From assembly GCF_003289625.1 (NCBI RefSeq), contig NZ_QMBN01000002.1:54241-118240 (forward strand): a stretch of DNA of 64,000 nucleotides, written 5' to 3'. The first letter of the stretch is position 1; each line of letters opens with the position of its first letter. The stretch comes from Microbacterium sp. SMR1. GTDB taxonomy: Bacteria > Actinomycetota > Actinomycetes > Actinomycetales > Microbacteriaceae. Below the pieces are notes generated by a model. It did not search any database, was not told the DNA's origin, and saw only the letters and a list, made by a program, of their open reading frames with translations. The translations under genes and the position numbers were made by a program. Positions 34,455 through 43,382 of the stretch are shown here, piece after piece.

Positions 34455-36923
34455 TCAGGCGTCGACGCGAGCGGGGTTCAGGTCTCCGGCCGAACGGATG
34501 ATGCCGGGCGCCGTGAAGGCCTGCGGATCGATCCCGGCAGGGGCCGTGATGGTGAAGGCCTCGCTCTCTCCGGGAAGCAGCGTCACGAGCCCGCGATCGA
34601 CACGGGCCGCACGATCGACGCGGTCGACCTGCAGCACGAGGTCCTTCAGCAGCGAACGCGCCGTGATGCGCACCTCGTAGCCGGCGTCTGTCGACACCGC
34701 CATCGCCTCGAAGCCGTCCGGCTCGAGGGCGAGCCCGGGGTCCTCGGCGAAGTACCAGAGCGCGCGCTCCCCCGTCGACAGCTCGGCCAAGACGACCTCG
34801 GCGGAGGCATCCGCTGCCGTCGCGACCGCCTGGGGCAGCGGCAGCGTCACCGCTTTTCGGGGCTCGATGCTGACCGTCGCCGACTCGTCGGCGCGCACGG
34901 CCCCGTCGAACCCGATGCGCCGCAGCGACAGCGCGGCATCCCACGCCGCATCCGTGTCGTTGTGCAGCACGACGGCCAGACCGTCCTCGCGCGGCTGGAT
35001 CGTCACGAACCGGTCGGCGTACACGGCGCGCAGCGCGTGCCACAGCGGCTTGCGGTGGCCGTGCCCGTCGACCGCGGCCCACGAGATGACCGGCCAGCAG
35101 TCGTTGAGCTGCCAGACGATCGCACCCTGGTTGAGGGGATGCAGCGACCGGAAGTGCTCGATGCCGAAACGCACCGCGCGTGCCTGGTTGAGCTGGGTCG
35201 CCCAGTGCCAGTCCTCGATCGTGCGGGGCGCGGCGATGTGGTCGCCGAGGCCGCGCTCAAGCTTGCCGTTTCCGTCCTGTGCCTTCTGGTGCACCAGCAT
35301 GAGCGGTCCGTACGGGTCGGCCGGCTCGTCGTGGACGACCGAGAACAGCGTCGACCATGCGGGCGGACCCTGGAAGCCGAACTCCGATACGAACCGCGGG
35401 CGGTAGGTGCGGTACACGTCGTAGTCGACCTGGTTCCAGACGTCCCAGATGTGGGTCGTGCCGTGGGCGGGGTCGTTGGGGTGCACGTACGAGCTGAACC
35501 CGTAGGGGCTGCCGGGCGAGTACGGCGTCGTCGGCGCGAGCTCGGCCACGATCTCGGGGAAGAGCCGCTGGTAGTAGCCGTCGCCCCACGTCGCGCCGCG
35601 CAGCCGCGACCGCCAGTTCCAGTCGACCCAGCCCCAGATGTTCTCGTTGCCGCCGTTCCAGATGACGAGGCTCGCGCGGCCGGTCAACCGCGCGACGTTG
35701 TCACGGGCCTCCGCGGCGAACTCGTCCCACAGCTCGGCGTCCTCGCTGTAGGCGGCGCAAGCGAGCAGGAAGTCCTGCCAGACGAGGATGCCGCGCTCGT
35801 CGGCGAGGTCGTAGAAGTCCTCCGACTCGTAGATCCCGCCACCCCAGACGCGCAGCAGGTTCATGTTCGCGTCGACGGCGTCGTCGAAGCGCTCGGCGAG
35901 ACGTTCGCGCGTCACCCGGGGGAAGAAGGTGTCTTCGGGGATCCAGTTCGCTCCCTTGACGTAGACGGGCTTTCCGTTGACGGCGAGCGCGAAGGGGCTG
36001 CCGTCCTCGTCGGCCTCGACGTCGAGCGTCACCGAGCGGAAGCCGATGCGACGACCGGTCTCGACCTCGCCGACCGCGACCCGCAGGTCGTAGAGCGGCT
36101 GGTCGCCGTACCCTCGAGGCCACCAGAGCTCGGCGTCCGCGGCGCGCAGCGACAGTGTCGCGCGGGCCTCACCGTGCGCGACGGATACGGCGGCACGCTC
36201 GCCCGCGACCTCGGCCACGATCTCGCGGCTCCCCGTTCCGGCGGCATCCGCGTCGAGCGCCTGCCACTCGAGCTCGACGTGCACGTCGACACGCCGCGGA
36301 TCATCATCGACGCCGATGACGGGACGGACGGCGACGATGCGGACCTCGCTCCAGCTCTCGATGCCGATGTCGCGCCAGATGCCGGCCGTCACGACGGCGG
36401 GACCCCAGTCCCACCCGAAGTTGCACGCCGACTTGCGGATCGCGTTGAAGGGGTGGACGTACGAGTGCGGGCGTTCGCCGAGGACAGCCTCGCGCTCGCG
36501 GGCGTAGGCGATCGGCGACGAGAACTCGACGCGCAGGATGTTGTCGCCCTCGCGGAGCAGCTCGCCGAGCCGCCACCGGTAGGTGCGGTGCTGATTGACG
36601 GTGCGGCCCAGCTCTCGCCCGTTCAGAATCACGCGGGCCACGGTGTCGAGCCCGTGCGCGACGAGGTCGTGGACCGCCTCGTCGTCGTCCGACCAGGCGA
36701 AGGTCGTCTCGTACGCCCAGTCGGAGTGGCCGATCCAGGCGAGCGCCGACTCGTTGTCGTCGACATACGGGTCGGGGATCAGGCCGGCGGCCAGCAGGTC
36801 GGTGTGCACGACCCCGGGGACTGTCGCGGGGATGCTCGAACGGGCGGTCTCGGCGAAGGTCTCCGGCACATCTCCAGCGACGTGCGTGAGGTGCCAGCCG
36901 GAGTGCAGGGCATGGAAAGTCAC
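34455..36923 (-). CDS. GH2 beta-mannosidase
   Basis: An 822-residue enzyme starting directly in the GH2 sugar-binding domain (HSGWHLTHVAGDVPE), without signal peptide. Acid/base Glu427 in WNGGNEN, nucleophile Glu514 in SEFGFQG, and RKSACNFGWDWGP and LWWPRGYGDQPLYDL blocks are textbook beta-mannosidase motifs. It removes non-reducing beta-mannose in the cytoplasm. GTG start, with an operator centred 16 bases upstream that must overlap the ribosome-binding region. The gene is alone on its strand, diverging from the cupin/aldolase operon. Confidence 0.93.
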   Translation of the reverse strand: MTFHALHSGWHLTHVAGDVPETFAETARSSIPATVPGVVHTDLLAAGLIPDPYVDDNESALAWIGHSDWAYETTFAWSDDDEAVHDLVAHGLDTVARVILNGRELGRTVNQHRTYRWRLGELLREGDNILRVEFSSPIAYAREREAVLGERPHSYVHPFNAIRKSACNFGWDWGPAVVTAGIWRDIGIESWSEVRIVAVRPVIGVDDDPRRVDVHVELEWQALDADAAGTGSREIVAEVAGERAAVSVAHGEARATLSLRAADAELWWPRGYGDQPLYDLRVAVGEVETGRRIGFRSVTLDVEADEDGSPFALAVNGKPVYVKGANWIPEDTFFPRVTRERLAERFDDAVDANMNLLRVWGGGIYESEDFYDLADERGILVWQDFLLACAAYSEDAELWDEFAAEARDNVARLTGRASLVIWNGGNENIWGWVDWNWRSRLRGATWGDGYYQRLFPEIVAELAPTTPYSPGSPYGFSSYVHPNDPAHGTTHIWDVWNQVDYDVYRTYRPRFVSEFGFQGPPAWSTLFSVVHDEPADPYGPLMLVHQKAQDGNGKLERGLGDHIAAPRTIEDWHWATQLNQARAVRFGIEHFRSLHPLNQGAIVWQLNDCWPVISWAAVDGHGHRKPLWHALRAVYADRFVTIQPREDGLAVVLHNDTDAAWDAALSLRRIGFDGAVRADESATVSIEPRKAVTLPLPQAVATAADASAEVVLAELSTGERALWYFAEDPGLALEPDGFEAMAVSTDAGYEVRITARSLLKDLVLQVDRVDRAARVDRGLVTLLPGESEAFTITAPAGIDPQAFTAPGIIRSAGDLNPARVDA

Positions 36924-36932
36924 CCTCTAGAA

Positions 36933-36945
36933 GTAGCACAACTAC
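36933..36945. promoter_or_regulatory. RpiR/HexR-like operator, site 5
   Basis: GTAG-CACAA-CTAC, 10 bases upstream of the GH2 beta-mannosidase start codon. So close to the start that a bound regulator would block the promoter or the early transcript. Confidence 0.65.
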
Positions 36946-36983
36946 CGGAATACCGCGCCTCCCGGCGCGGCTAGCCGCGTTCG

Positions 36984-37013
36984 TTGCACCTCGCACGCCT
37001 ATTCACGTAGTAT
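36984..37013 (+). promoter_or_regulatory. Probable promoter of the aldolase operon
   Basis: TTGCAC at 36984-36989, an 18-base spacer, and TAGTAT at 37008-37013 form a passable sigma-70-type promoter. The -10 word overlaps operator site 6, which fits repression by blocking polymerase. Confidence 0.4.
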
Positions 37014-37019
37014 CACTAC
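37007..37019. promoter_or_regulatory. RpiR/HexR-like operator, site 6
   Basis: GTAG-TATCA-CTAC, 26 bases before the cupin isomerase gene and on top of the proposed -10 element. One of the sites with T after the left arm, giving the fully symmetric GTAGT/ACTAC core except for the middle bases. Confidence 0.7.
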
Positions 37020-37044
37020 CGATCCGAGACCCGGGTCGTGATGA

Positions 37045-37662
37045 ATGGATGTGAGCATGTGCGCCGCTGCACGACCGGCTGAACCCGCCGCCCTCACCGT
37101 CGAGGCCCTCGCCGGTGCTCTTGCGGGCCCGACCGAACGGTACGAGAAGCACCTCGTCGACCTGCGAGGCCTCTACCGAGACGCCGATGCCTTCGAGGCC
37201 GCTCTCGCTACCGATGACGGGGCTCCCGTGTACTGGGTCGACAGCAGCACCCCCGACACGGGCCGCGGTGCGCTGACGATCGGCCTCAGTGTTCTGCGTC
37301 CCGGCCGGGTCGGCGACGAGTTCGCAATGACTCGAGGTCACCTGCACGCCCAGGCCGAGTTCGCGGAGCTGTACTACGGCATCGCTGGATCGGGCGTCAT
37401 GCTCCTCGACAGCGTCGACGGAGAGTCTCGGGCCGTGCCGATCGCACCCGGCGTAGCCGTCCACGTGCCGGGCGGATGGGTGCACCGCAGCGTCAACGTC
37501 GGCGACGAGCTGCTCGTGACACTGTTCGCGTACGCCACCGAGGCGGGGCAGGACTACGGCATCATCGAACGCGCGGGTGGCATGAGCCAGCTCGTGGTCG
37601 CCGACGACGCCGGCGGCTGGACCGCTCGCCCCAATCCGGATCACGGAGGCTACCGTGCCTGA
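37045..37662 (+). CDS. Cupin-type glucose-6-phosphate isomerase-like protein
   Basis: A 205-residue cupin of the archaeal-type phosphoglucose isomerase (GPI) family. The metal site is visible as TRGHLHAQAEFAE (two His, one Glu) and HRSVN (third His), with the HVPGGWVHR turn. Characterised relatives isomerise glucose-6-phosphate and fructose-6-phosphate with a divalent metal. First gene of the operon and directly under an operator, so an aldose-ketose isomerisation of the specific sugar phosphate is likely, not general glycolysis. ATG 37057 is an alternative start. Confidence 0.82.
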   Translation: MDVSMCAAARPAEPAALTVEALAGALAGPTERYEKHLVDLRGLYRDADAFEAALATDDGAPVYWVDSSTPDTGRGALTIGLSVLRPGRVGDEFAMTRGHLHAQAEFAELYYGIAGSGVMLLDSVDGESRAVPIAPGVAVHVPGGWVHRSVNVGDELLVTLFAYATEAGQDYGIIERAGGMSQLVVADDAGGWTARPNPDHGGYRA

Positions 37663-38374
37663 CACCACGACCACGGCCGGCGCCGAGGCCGTCCTGAGCG
37701 ACCTCGCCGCCCATATCGACATCAGCTGCGTCCAGGCGCAGCACGCGCGCGCCGACATCGAGGAGCTCGCGCGGCGCGCCGTTGCCGGATCCTTCGTCAG
37801 CGCACACGTCCTTCCGGGGTGGCTCCCCGTCATCCGCGAGGTGCTGACCGGGACCACCGTCCTCGCCGGATCGCCCGTCGGGTTCCCCAGCGGCGGCGCG
37901 ACCACCGCGACGAAGGTCGCCGAGGCGCGCGAGCTGCTCGACCTCGGCGCGCAGGAGCTCGACGTCGTCGTGGCGATCGGCCGCCTGCGCTCGGGCGAGA
38001 CCGGCTACGTGACCGACGAGCTCGCCGCGGTCGCGGACATCGTCGGCGGACGGGTGCCGCTGCGCGCGATCCTCGAGGTCGGTCACCTCGACGAGGCCGC
38101 GATCCGCCTCGGCGTGGATGCCGCCGTCGCTGCCGGCATCCCGTGGATCAAGACGGGCACCGGGTGGTCGGGCCGCCCCACGACGATCGACCACATCCGG
38201 ATCATCGCCGACCAGGTCGACGGTCGCGCCGCGATCAAGGCGGCCGGCGGCATCCGCGACATCGAGACGGTCCGCGCCATGGCGGCCCTCGGGGTCACGC
38301 GGTTCGGCATGAACGCCGACTCGGCCGTCGCGGCGGTCGCGGCGGCGACAGGCGCACGGGGAGACGACGCATGA
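37655..38374 (+). CDS. DeoC-family (deoxyribose-phosphate) aldolase
   Basis: A 239-residue class I aldolase. Schiff-base Lys166 lies in WIKTGTGW and a second Lys195 in IKAAGGIRD, matching the catalytic pair of E. coli DeoC (167 and 201). GTG start with CGGAGG upstream, overlapping the cupin gene by 8 bases. With no nucleoside-catabolism gene around, it probably splits a sugar phosphate of this pathway to give a C2 or C3 aldehyde and a triose phosphate. Confidence 0.86.
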   Translation: MPDTTTTAGAEAVLSDLAAHIDISCVQAQHARADIEELARRAVAGSFVSAHVLPGWLPVIREVLTGTTVLAGSPVGFPSGGATTATKVAEARELLDLGAQELDVVVAIGRLRSGETGYVTDELAAVADIVGGRVPLRAILEVGHLDEAAIRLGVDAAVAAGIPWIKTGTGWSGRPTTIDHIRIIADQVDGRAAIKAAGGIRDIETVRAMAALGVTRFGMNADSAVAAVAAATGARGDDA

Positions 38375-39342
38375 GCATCATCCAGACCATGAACGCGACC
38401 GAGCTGCGGCCGGCCCAGACCCCGACGCTCTACTTCATCGGGGTGACGACCGGTCGGTCGTCGATCCAGCAGGTGTTCCCGCGCTGGGCCGACGAGCTCG
38501 GGCTCGACGGTGCCGTGCTGCAGGGCATCGACCTGCCGCTCCACGCGCCGCGCGAAGACTATCGACGGGTCGTCGACTTCATCGCGAACGATCCGCTGAG
38601 CCTCGGCGCCCTCGTCACGACCCACAAGATCGACCTCTTCGCCGCCTGCGCCGACATGTTCGACGAGATCGACCCGTTCGCGCGCCTCATGGGCGAGACG
38701 AGCTGCATCTCCAAGCGCGACGGGCGCCTCATCTGCCATGCGAAGGACCCGATCTCGAGCGGCCTCGCCCTCGACGCGTTCCTGCCCCGCGGGTACTGGG
38801 AGGGCTCGGGCGCCGACGCCCTCTGCATGGGCGCCGGCGGCTCGACGATCGCCATCAGCTGGTACCTCTCGCGCCGAGACTCGGGCACCGACCGCCCCGA
38901 GCGCATCATCGTCACCAACCGGTCGGCCCAGCGCCTCGACCACATCCGCGCGATCCATGCCGAGCTCGACACCGACACCGCCTTCGAGTACGTCCTGACC
39001 CCGACCCCCGAGGACAACGACCGCGTTCTCGCGGGGCTCGCGCCGCGCTCTCTCGTGGTCAACGCGACCGGGCTCGGCAAGGACGCGCCGGGCTCGCCCC
39101 TCACCGGCGCCGGGGTCTTCCCCGAGCACGGCGTCGCGTGGGACCTCAACTACCGCGGCGACCTCGTCTTCCTCGATCAGGCTCGCGCGCAGGCGCAGTC
39201 GCGCGCGCTGCAGGTCGAGGACGGATGGATCTACTTCGTTCACGGCTGGACGCAGGTGATCGCCGAGGTCTTCGACGTCGACATCCCCACCTCGGGACCG
39301 TCGTTCGACCGGCTCGGCGAGCTCGCGGGCTCGACGCGCTGA
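38371..39342 (+). CDS. Shikimate dehydrogenase-like oxidoreductase
   Basis: A 323-residue protein with the AroE/YdiB two-domain layout. The substrate domain starts FIGVTTGRSSIQQ; the catalytic Lys86 is in VTTHKIDLF and Asp126 in AKDPISSG. The NAD(P) site is MGAGGSTIAI and VNATGLGKDAPGSP follows. Substrate-contact words differ from true AroE (no SxS near the start in the usual form, AKDP instead of NTD), so aromatic biosynthesis is unlikely. It probably oxidises a ring- or chain-form polyol or sugar acid of the island's substrate. ATGA overlap with deoC. Confidence 0.8.
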   Translation: MSIIQTMNATELRPAQTPTLYFIGVTTGRSSIQQVFPRWADELGLDGAVLQGIDLPLHAPREDYRRVVDFIANDPLSLGALVTTHKIDLFAACADMFDEIDPFARLMGETSCISKRDGRLICHAKDPISSGLALDAFLPRGYWEGSGADALCMGAGGSTIAISWYLSRRDSGTDRPERIIVTNRSAQRLDHIRAIHAELDTDTAFEYVLTPTPEDNDRVLAGLAPRSLVVNATGLGKDAPGSPLTGAGVFPEHGVAWDLNYRGDLVFLDQARAQAQSRALQVEDGWIYFVHGWTQVIAEVFDVDIPTSGPSFDRLGELAGSTR

Positions 39343-39344
39343 CG

Positions 39345-40856
39345 ATGACAGACCTCGGCACGGCGCCCGACCTCGTCCTGGCCTACGACCTCGGCACCGG
39401 CGGCTGCAAGGCCTCGCTGTGGACGCCGGCGGCGACGATGCTCGCCGAGACGGTCGTGCCGTACCCCACGAGCCATCCCGCGCCCGGACGCAACGAGCAG
39501 AGACCGGACGACTGGTGGGATGCGGTGGCCGCGTCGACCCGGCACCTGCTCGAGCGCTCCCCCGGAGCACGTGCGCGCATCGCCGGCGTCGCCCTGTCCG
39601 GCCAGAGCCTCGGCGCGGTGCAGGTCGACGAGCGCGGCGAGCTCGTCGCCCCCACGACCCCGATCTGGTCGGACACCCGCGGACGCCCGGATGCCGTCTT
39701 CGGCGACATCCCCGAGGCAGAGTGGTACCGGCGTACCGGCAACGGATTCGGCGCCGCCCTCTATCCGTTGACGAAGGCAGCCGCGTTCCGCGCCGAAGAC
39801 GCCGTCGCCTGGGCGCGCACGCGGCACCTCGTCGGATCGAAGGACTGGATCAACCTGCGTCTGACCGGCGAGCTGGCGACCGACCACTCGATGGCCTCGG
39901 GAAGCGGCGCCTACGACCTCGCGACGGGCGACTACGACGACGAGCTGCTCGCCGCCGCAGAGCTGCCGCGAGACGTGTTCCCGCGCATCGTGCCGTCATC
40001 GGCGCGGGTGGGCTCGCTCACCCGAGGAGCCGCCGAAGCGCTCGGCCTGCCGAGCGGCATCCCCGTCTTCGCGGGCGCAGTCGACAACGCGGCGATGGCA
40101 CTCGGCTCGCGCGGCACCGCCGAGGGGCGCATCTACGCGGCGCTGGGCTCGTCGAGCTGGATCACCGTGACCTCGGCGCAGCCCGTCATCGACGAGCACG
40201 CGCGCCCGTACGTCTTCGCCCACGCGATCCCCGGGATGTTCGTCAGCGCCCTGTCGACCTTCAGCAGCGGCACGAGCCTCGAGTGGCTGCGCGCGACGCT
40301 CGCGCCGGGCGCCGGCACCGCGGACTTCATCGGCCTCGCAGCGGACAGCGCAGCCGGAGCCCGCGGTGTGAGTTTCGTCCCGACCCTCGCCGGCGGCACC
40401 CCGCTCGAGGGCGGCAGCGGCGCGCGGGGCGGTTTCACGGGCCTGCACCTCGGCGCCGGCCCGGCGGACCTCGTGCGCGCCTGTCTGGAGGGCATCGCCT
40501 TCTCGCTCGACCGCAGCCTCGCCCTGATGCGCGAGCTCAGCGGCTCGCGCGAGCCGCTGCTCATCACCGGCGGCGGCAGCCGTTCACCCCTGTGGAACGG
40601 CATCTATGCCGACATCCTGCGCTCGCCCCTGCAGCGCTCGACCGTGGATCAGCAGGCGGCGACGCTCGGTGCCGCCACGATCGCGCTCGTCGGTCTCGGC
40701 CTCTGGGACGACTACGCCCGAGCGGATGCCGCGCACGCCGGTCTCGACGAGATCGCACCGACCTCACCCGAGTCGTACGCCGGCGCGCGAGATCGATTCG
40801 ACGCAGCCGTCTCGGCGCTCGGCTCCCTCACCCCGACACAGGAGAACCCCTCATGA
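39345..40856 (+). CDS. FGGY-family carbohydrate kinase (xylulokinase-like)
   Basis: A 503-residue ATP-dependent sugar kinase with two actin-like domains: N-terminal YDLGTGGCKASLW phosphate loop, SGQSLGAV, and C-terminal LITGGGSRSPLW adenosine motif. Closest in style to xylulokinases. It starts 2 bases after the preceding stop. It would phosphorylate the ketose or sugar acid made by the isomerase or dehydrogenases before aldol cleavage. The substrate is unassigned. Confidence 0.87.
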   Translation: MTDLGTAPDLVLAYDLGTGGCKASLWTPAATMLAETVVPYPTSHPAPGRNEQRPDDWWDAVAASTRHLLERSPGARARIAGVALSGQSLGAVQVDERGELVAPTTPIWSDTRGRPDAVFGDIPEAEWYRRTGNGFGAALYPLTKAAAFRAEDAVAWARTRHLVGSKDWINLRLTGELATDHSMASGSGAYDLATGDYDDELLAAAELPRDVFPRIVPSSARVGSLTRGAAEALGLPSGIPVFAGAVDNAAMALGSRGTAEGRIYAALGSSSWITVTSAQPVIDEHARPYVFAHAIPGMFVSALSTFSSGTSLEWLRATLAPGAGTADFIGLAADSAAGARGVSFVPTLAGGTPLEGGSGARGGFTGLHLGAGPADLVRACLEGIAFSLDRSLALMRELSGSREPLLITGGGSRSPLWNGIYADILRSPLQRSTVDQQAATLGAATIALVGLGLWDDYARADAAHAGLDEIAPTSPESYAGARDRFDAAVSALGSLTPTQENPS

Positions 40857-41578
40857 CCGACCTCCCCCTCGTCGTCATCACCGGCGCGAGCTCCGGTATC
40901 GGCGCCGCCACCGCGCGGGCATTCGCCGCCGCAGGCCACCCCCTGCTGCTCATCGCCCGCCGCCTCGAGCCCATGGTCGAGCTGGGCCTCGAGAACGCCG
41001 AGCTCGCGGCCGTCGACGTCACCGACACCGCCGCGGTGGCCGAGGCGCTCGCGCGCGCCGAGGAGCGATTCGGCGCCGCCGACCTGCTCGTGAACAACGC
41101 GGGGCTCATGGCCCTGTCGGCGGTCGCCGAGCAGGATCCCGCGCTCGTCCAGGAGCAGTTCGACGTCAACTGCGTCGCCCTCATGAAGAACAGCCAGCTC
41201 GTCCTGCCCGGGATGCAGACGCGTCGCCGCGGCACCATCGTCAACATCGGCTCGATCGCGGGCAAGCAGCTGTACACCGACCACACCGTGTACAACGGCA
41301 CGAAGTACGCCGTCCACGCGATGACCGAGGGGCTGCGCCGCGAGAACGCCGCCCACGGCGTGCGGGTGCTGCTCGTCGCCCCGGGCATGGTCGACACCGG
41401 TCTGCTCGGCAACACCGGCGAGGGCGCCGTGCTCGACGGCTACCTCGACTACAAGAGCAGCATCGGCGGCGGCCTGCGTCCGGACGACATCGCGCAGGCG
41501 ATCCTGACCGCCTACCAGCTGCCCCAGCACATCAGCTTCCGCGAGATCGTGGTCGCCCCGACGTCGCAAGACGCCTGA
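40853..41578 (+). CDS. Short-chain dehydrogenase/reductase
   Basis: A 241-residue classical SDR: TGASSGIG cofactor loop, NNAG, catalytic Ser in IGSIAG, and YNGTK for the YxxxK pair. The proximal DVT motif is present. AGGAG precedes the start, which also overlaps the kinase stop by ATGA. Second SDR of the regulon; it probably acts on a sugar, polyol or ketoacid intermediate. Confidence 0.87.
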   Translation: MTDLPLVVITGASSGIGAATARAFAAAGHPLLLIARRLEPMVELGLENAELAAVDVTDTAAVAEALARAEERFGAADLLVNNAGLMALSAVAEQDPALVQEQFDVNCVALMKNSQLVLPGMQTRRRGTIVNIGSIAGKQLYTDHTVYNGTKYAVHAMTEGLRRENAAHGVRVLLVAPGMVDTGLLGNTGEGAVLDGYLDYKSSIGGGLRPDDIAQAILTAYQLPQHISFREIVVAPTSQDA

Positions 41579-42204
41579 TGAAGCGTCGCGGCATCCCCGG
41601 CGCCGGACCGCTGCGCGGCGAACCGATCGTGCCGGTCGTGGTGTTGCACGATGCGGCCGACGCGCACCCTCTCGCCGACGCGCTCGTGGCCGGCGGCATC
41701 CGGTGCGCTGAGATCACGCTGCGCACTCCCGCGGGCATCGAGGCCATCCGCGCGCTGCGCGATCGCGACGACATCCTCGTCGGCGCGGGCACCGTCGTCG
41801 ACCCCGACCAGGTCGACGCGGTCGTCGAGGCGGGAGCCGCGTTCGCCGTCTCGCCGGGCTTCGACGCGGACGTCGTCGACCGCTGCGCCGAGCGCGGCCT
41901 TCCGATCGTTCCCGGCGTCGCAACGGCGAGCGACATCCAGGCGGCGCTGCGCCGCGGCCTCCGCTATCTGAAGCTCTTCCCCGCGGGACTCGTCGGCGGC
42001 CTCGCGGCGGTCCGCGCGTTCGCGGGCCCGTTCCCCGACGTTCGGTTCCTGCCGTCGGGCGGGGTCTCGGCCGCCAATGCCGCGGAGTACCTCGCCGACC
42101 CCGCCGTGTTCGCCGTCAGCGGCTCGTGGATGGTGCCGGTCGACGCGCTCCGCGCCGGCGATTGGGATGCCGTCGAGCGCCTCTCGCGCGCCGCTCAGAC
42201 CTGA
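41578..42204 (+). CDS. KDPG/KDPGal-type aldolase (Eda family)
   Basis: A 208-residue class I aldolase with the Eda active site in register: Glu45 and Arg49 in EITLRTP, and Schiff-base Lys132 in YLKLFPAG, compared with 45, 49 and 133 in E. coli. It cleaves a 2-keto-3-deoxy sugar acid (phosphate) to pyruvate and an aldehyde. It overlaps the SDR stop by one base (TGATG) and ends the operon, converging on the ROK gene with a 10-base overlap. KDPG is the effector of HexR, which ties this gene to the proposed regulator. Confidence 0.9.
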   Translation: MKRRGIPGAGPLRGEPIVPVVVLHDAADAHPLADALVAGGIRCAEITLRTPAGIEAIRALRDRDDILVGAGTVVDPDQVDAVVEAGAAFAVSPGFDADVVDRCAERGLPIVPGVATASDIQAALRRGLRYLKLFPAGLVGGLAAVRAFAGPFPDVRFLPSGGVSAANAAEYLADPAVFAVSGSWMVPVDALRAGDWDAVERLSRAAQT

Positions 42205-43382
42205 GCCCGCGGACCCGCCAGCGCCTCGCGAAGCACGATCGCGGCACCGCCGAGCGCGGCCGAGCGGCTCGGGTCGGCCGAGGCCACGACGCGCACGGGG
42301 TGAGACCGGCGCGCGAAGAAGGTGTCGGCCAGCACCGAGCCGATTCGTTCGGCGAACACCGGCCCGGCGCCCGCGAACCCGGCCCCCGTGAGCACGACGA
42401 GGTCGAGGTCCAGGAGGTTCACGAGGCTCGTCACCGCGACGGCGAGCGCATCCGCCGACCGGGCAACCGTGTCGACGGCGTGGGGGTCGTCGCCCGCACC
42501 CGCGCGCGCGGCGATGTCGATCCAATCACGGCGCTCGCCCGACACGGCGAAGTAGCGTTCCTCCGCCGCGGGCGGCGCGGCGAACAGCTCCAGGCAGCCG
42601 TGGTTGCCGCAGTGGCAGCGCGGCCCGTCGAGGTCGATCGACACATGGCCGATCTCTCCCGCATTGCCGCTGATGCCGCGGAGCAGCTCGCCCGCGATCA
42701 TGATGCCGGCCCCGATGCCGATGCCCATGTGGATCGTGGCGAACGTCCCCTGCCCGTTCGTCGCGCGCGACCAGTACTCCCCCGCGGCAGCGGCGGTCGC
42801 ATCGTTCTCCATGACGACCGGCAGGGCGAGAGCCTCGGCGAGCGCGTCGCGCACGCTGAAGTCCGACCAGGGCAGCGACGACGGCAGCTGCACAGCCGCT
42901 CCGCTCCTGACGTCGATGGGCCCCGGCACGACCATCCCCACGCCGGCCACGATCTCGCGCTCGATCCCGGCCTCGCCGATGATCGACTCGACCTCCTCGG
43001 CGATGCGGCGGACGACCTCGGCGGGCTCCAGCCGGTCGGCCCCCGCCGCCGAGCGCTCGGCGACGAGCTCACCCCAGACGTTCACCACCACGTACGAGGT
43101 CGCCGCGAACCCGAGAACGATGCCGATCGCGTAGCGCGAGTCGGGTCGGGCCTCGAGCAGCGTCCGCCGTTTGCCGCCGGTCGGCTCACCCACCCCCGTC
43201 TCGACGACGAGGCCGTCGGCGATGAGGTCGCGCACCACGGTGGTCATGGTCGCGGGTGTCAGCGCGGTCGCCTCGGCGAGCTCGGTGCGGCTGATCGGGC
43301 CGGCCACCCGGATCAGCTCGAGCACGACGGCTCGCGTCGGGCGCCGCACGGGTACGCCGTCGGGCTCAGGGGCGGGACGCAT
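42195..43382 (-). CDS. ROK-family transcriptional regulator
   Basis: A 395-residue regulator: N-terminal winged helix (about 15-75, SRTELAEATALTPATMTTVV) and a ROK sugar-kinase-like domain with the zinc motif CHCGNHGCLE and the GIGIGAGIM glycine loop. ROK regulators typically respond to sugars or sugar phosphates. It is the last gene of the family-5 transporter operon, overlapping its neighbour by 17 bases, so the transporter may have a second, substrate-specific layer of control. Confidence 0.9.
   Translation of the reverse strand: MRPAPEPDGVPVRRPTRAVVLELIRVAGPISRTELAEATALTPATMTTVVRDLIADGLVVETGVGEPTGGKRRTLLEARPDSRYAIGIVLGFAATSYVVVNVWGELVAERSAAGADRLEPAEVVRRIAEEVESIIGEAGIEREIVAGVGMVVPGPIDVRSGAAVQLPSSLPWSDFSVRDALAEALALPVVMENDATAAAAGEYWSRATNGQGTFATIHMGIGIGAGIMIAGELLRGISGNAGEIGHVSIDLDGPRCHCGNHGCLELFAAPPAAEERYFAVSGERRDWIDIAARAGAGDDPHAVDTVARSADALAVAVTSLVNLLDLDLVVLTGAGFAGAGPVFAERIGSVLADTFFARRSHPVRVVASADPSRSAALGGAAIVLREALAGPRAQV

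Noticed and set aside
33457..35082. 541-codon minus-strand frame overlapping PTE and the GH2 end
   Set aside because: No motifs, Arg/Gly-rich, and antisense to a gene with a complete metal site.
33240..36974. 1244-codon open frame on the plus strand
   Set aside because: It is a shifted frame over the dehydrogenase and PTE genes and antisense to the GH2 gene; composition is low-complexity, and both strands already carry well-supported genes.
37045..42204. Non-phosphorylated rhamnose pathway as an explanation of the aldolase operon
   Set aside because: SDR, lactonase-like and keto-deoxy aldolase fit, but there is no rhamnonate dehydratase, and a kinase plus a DeoC-type aldolase are unexplained.
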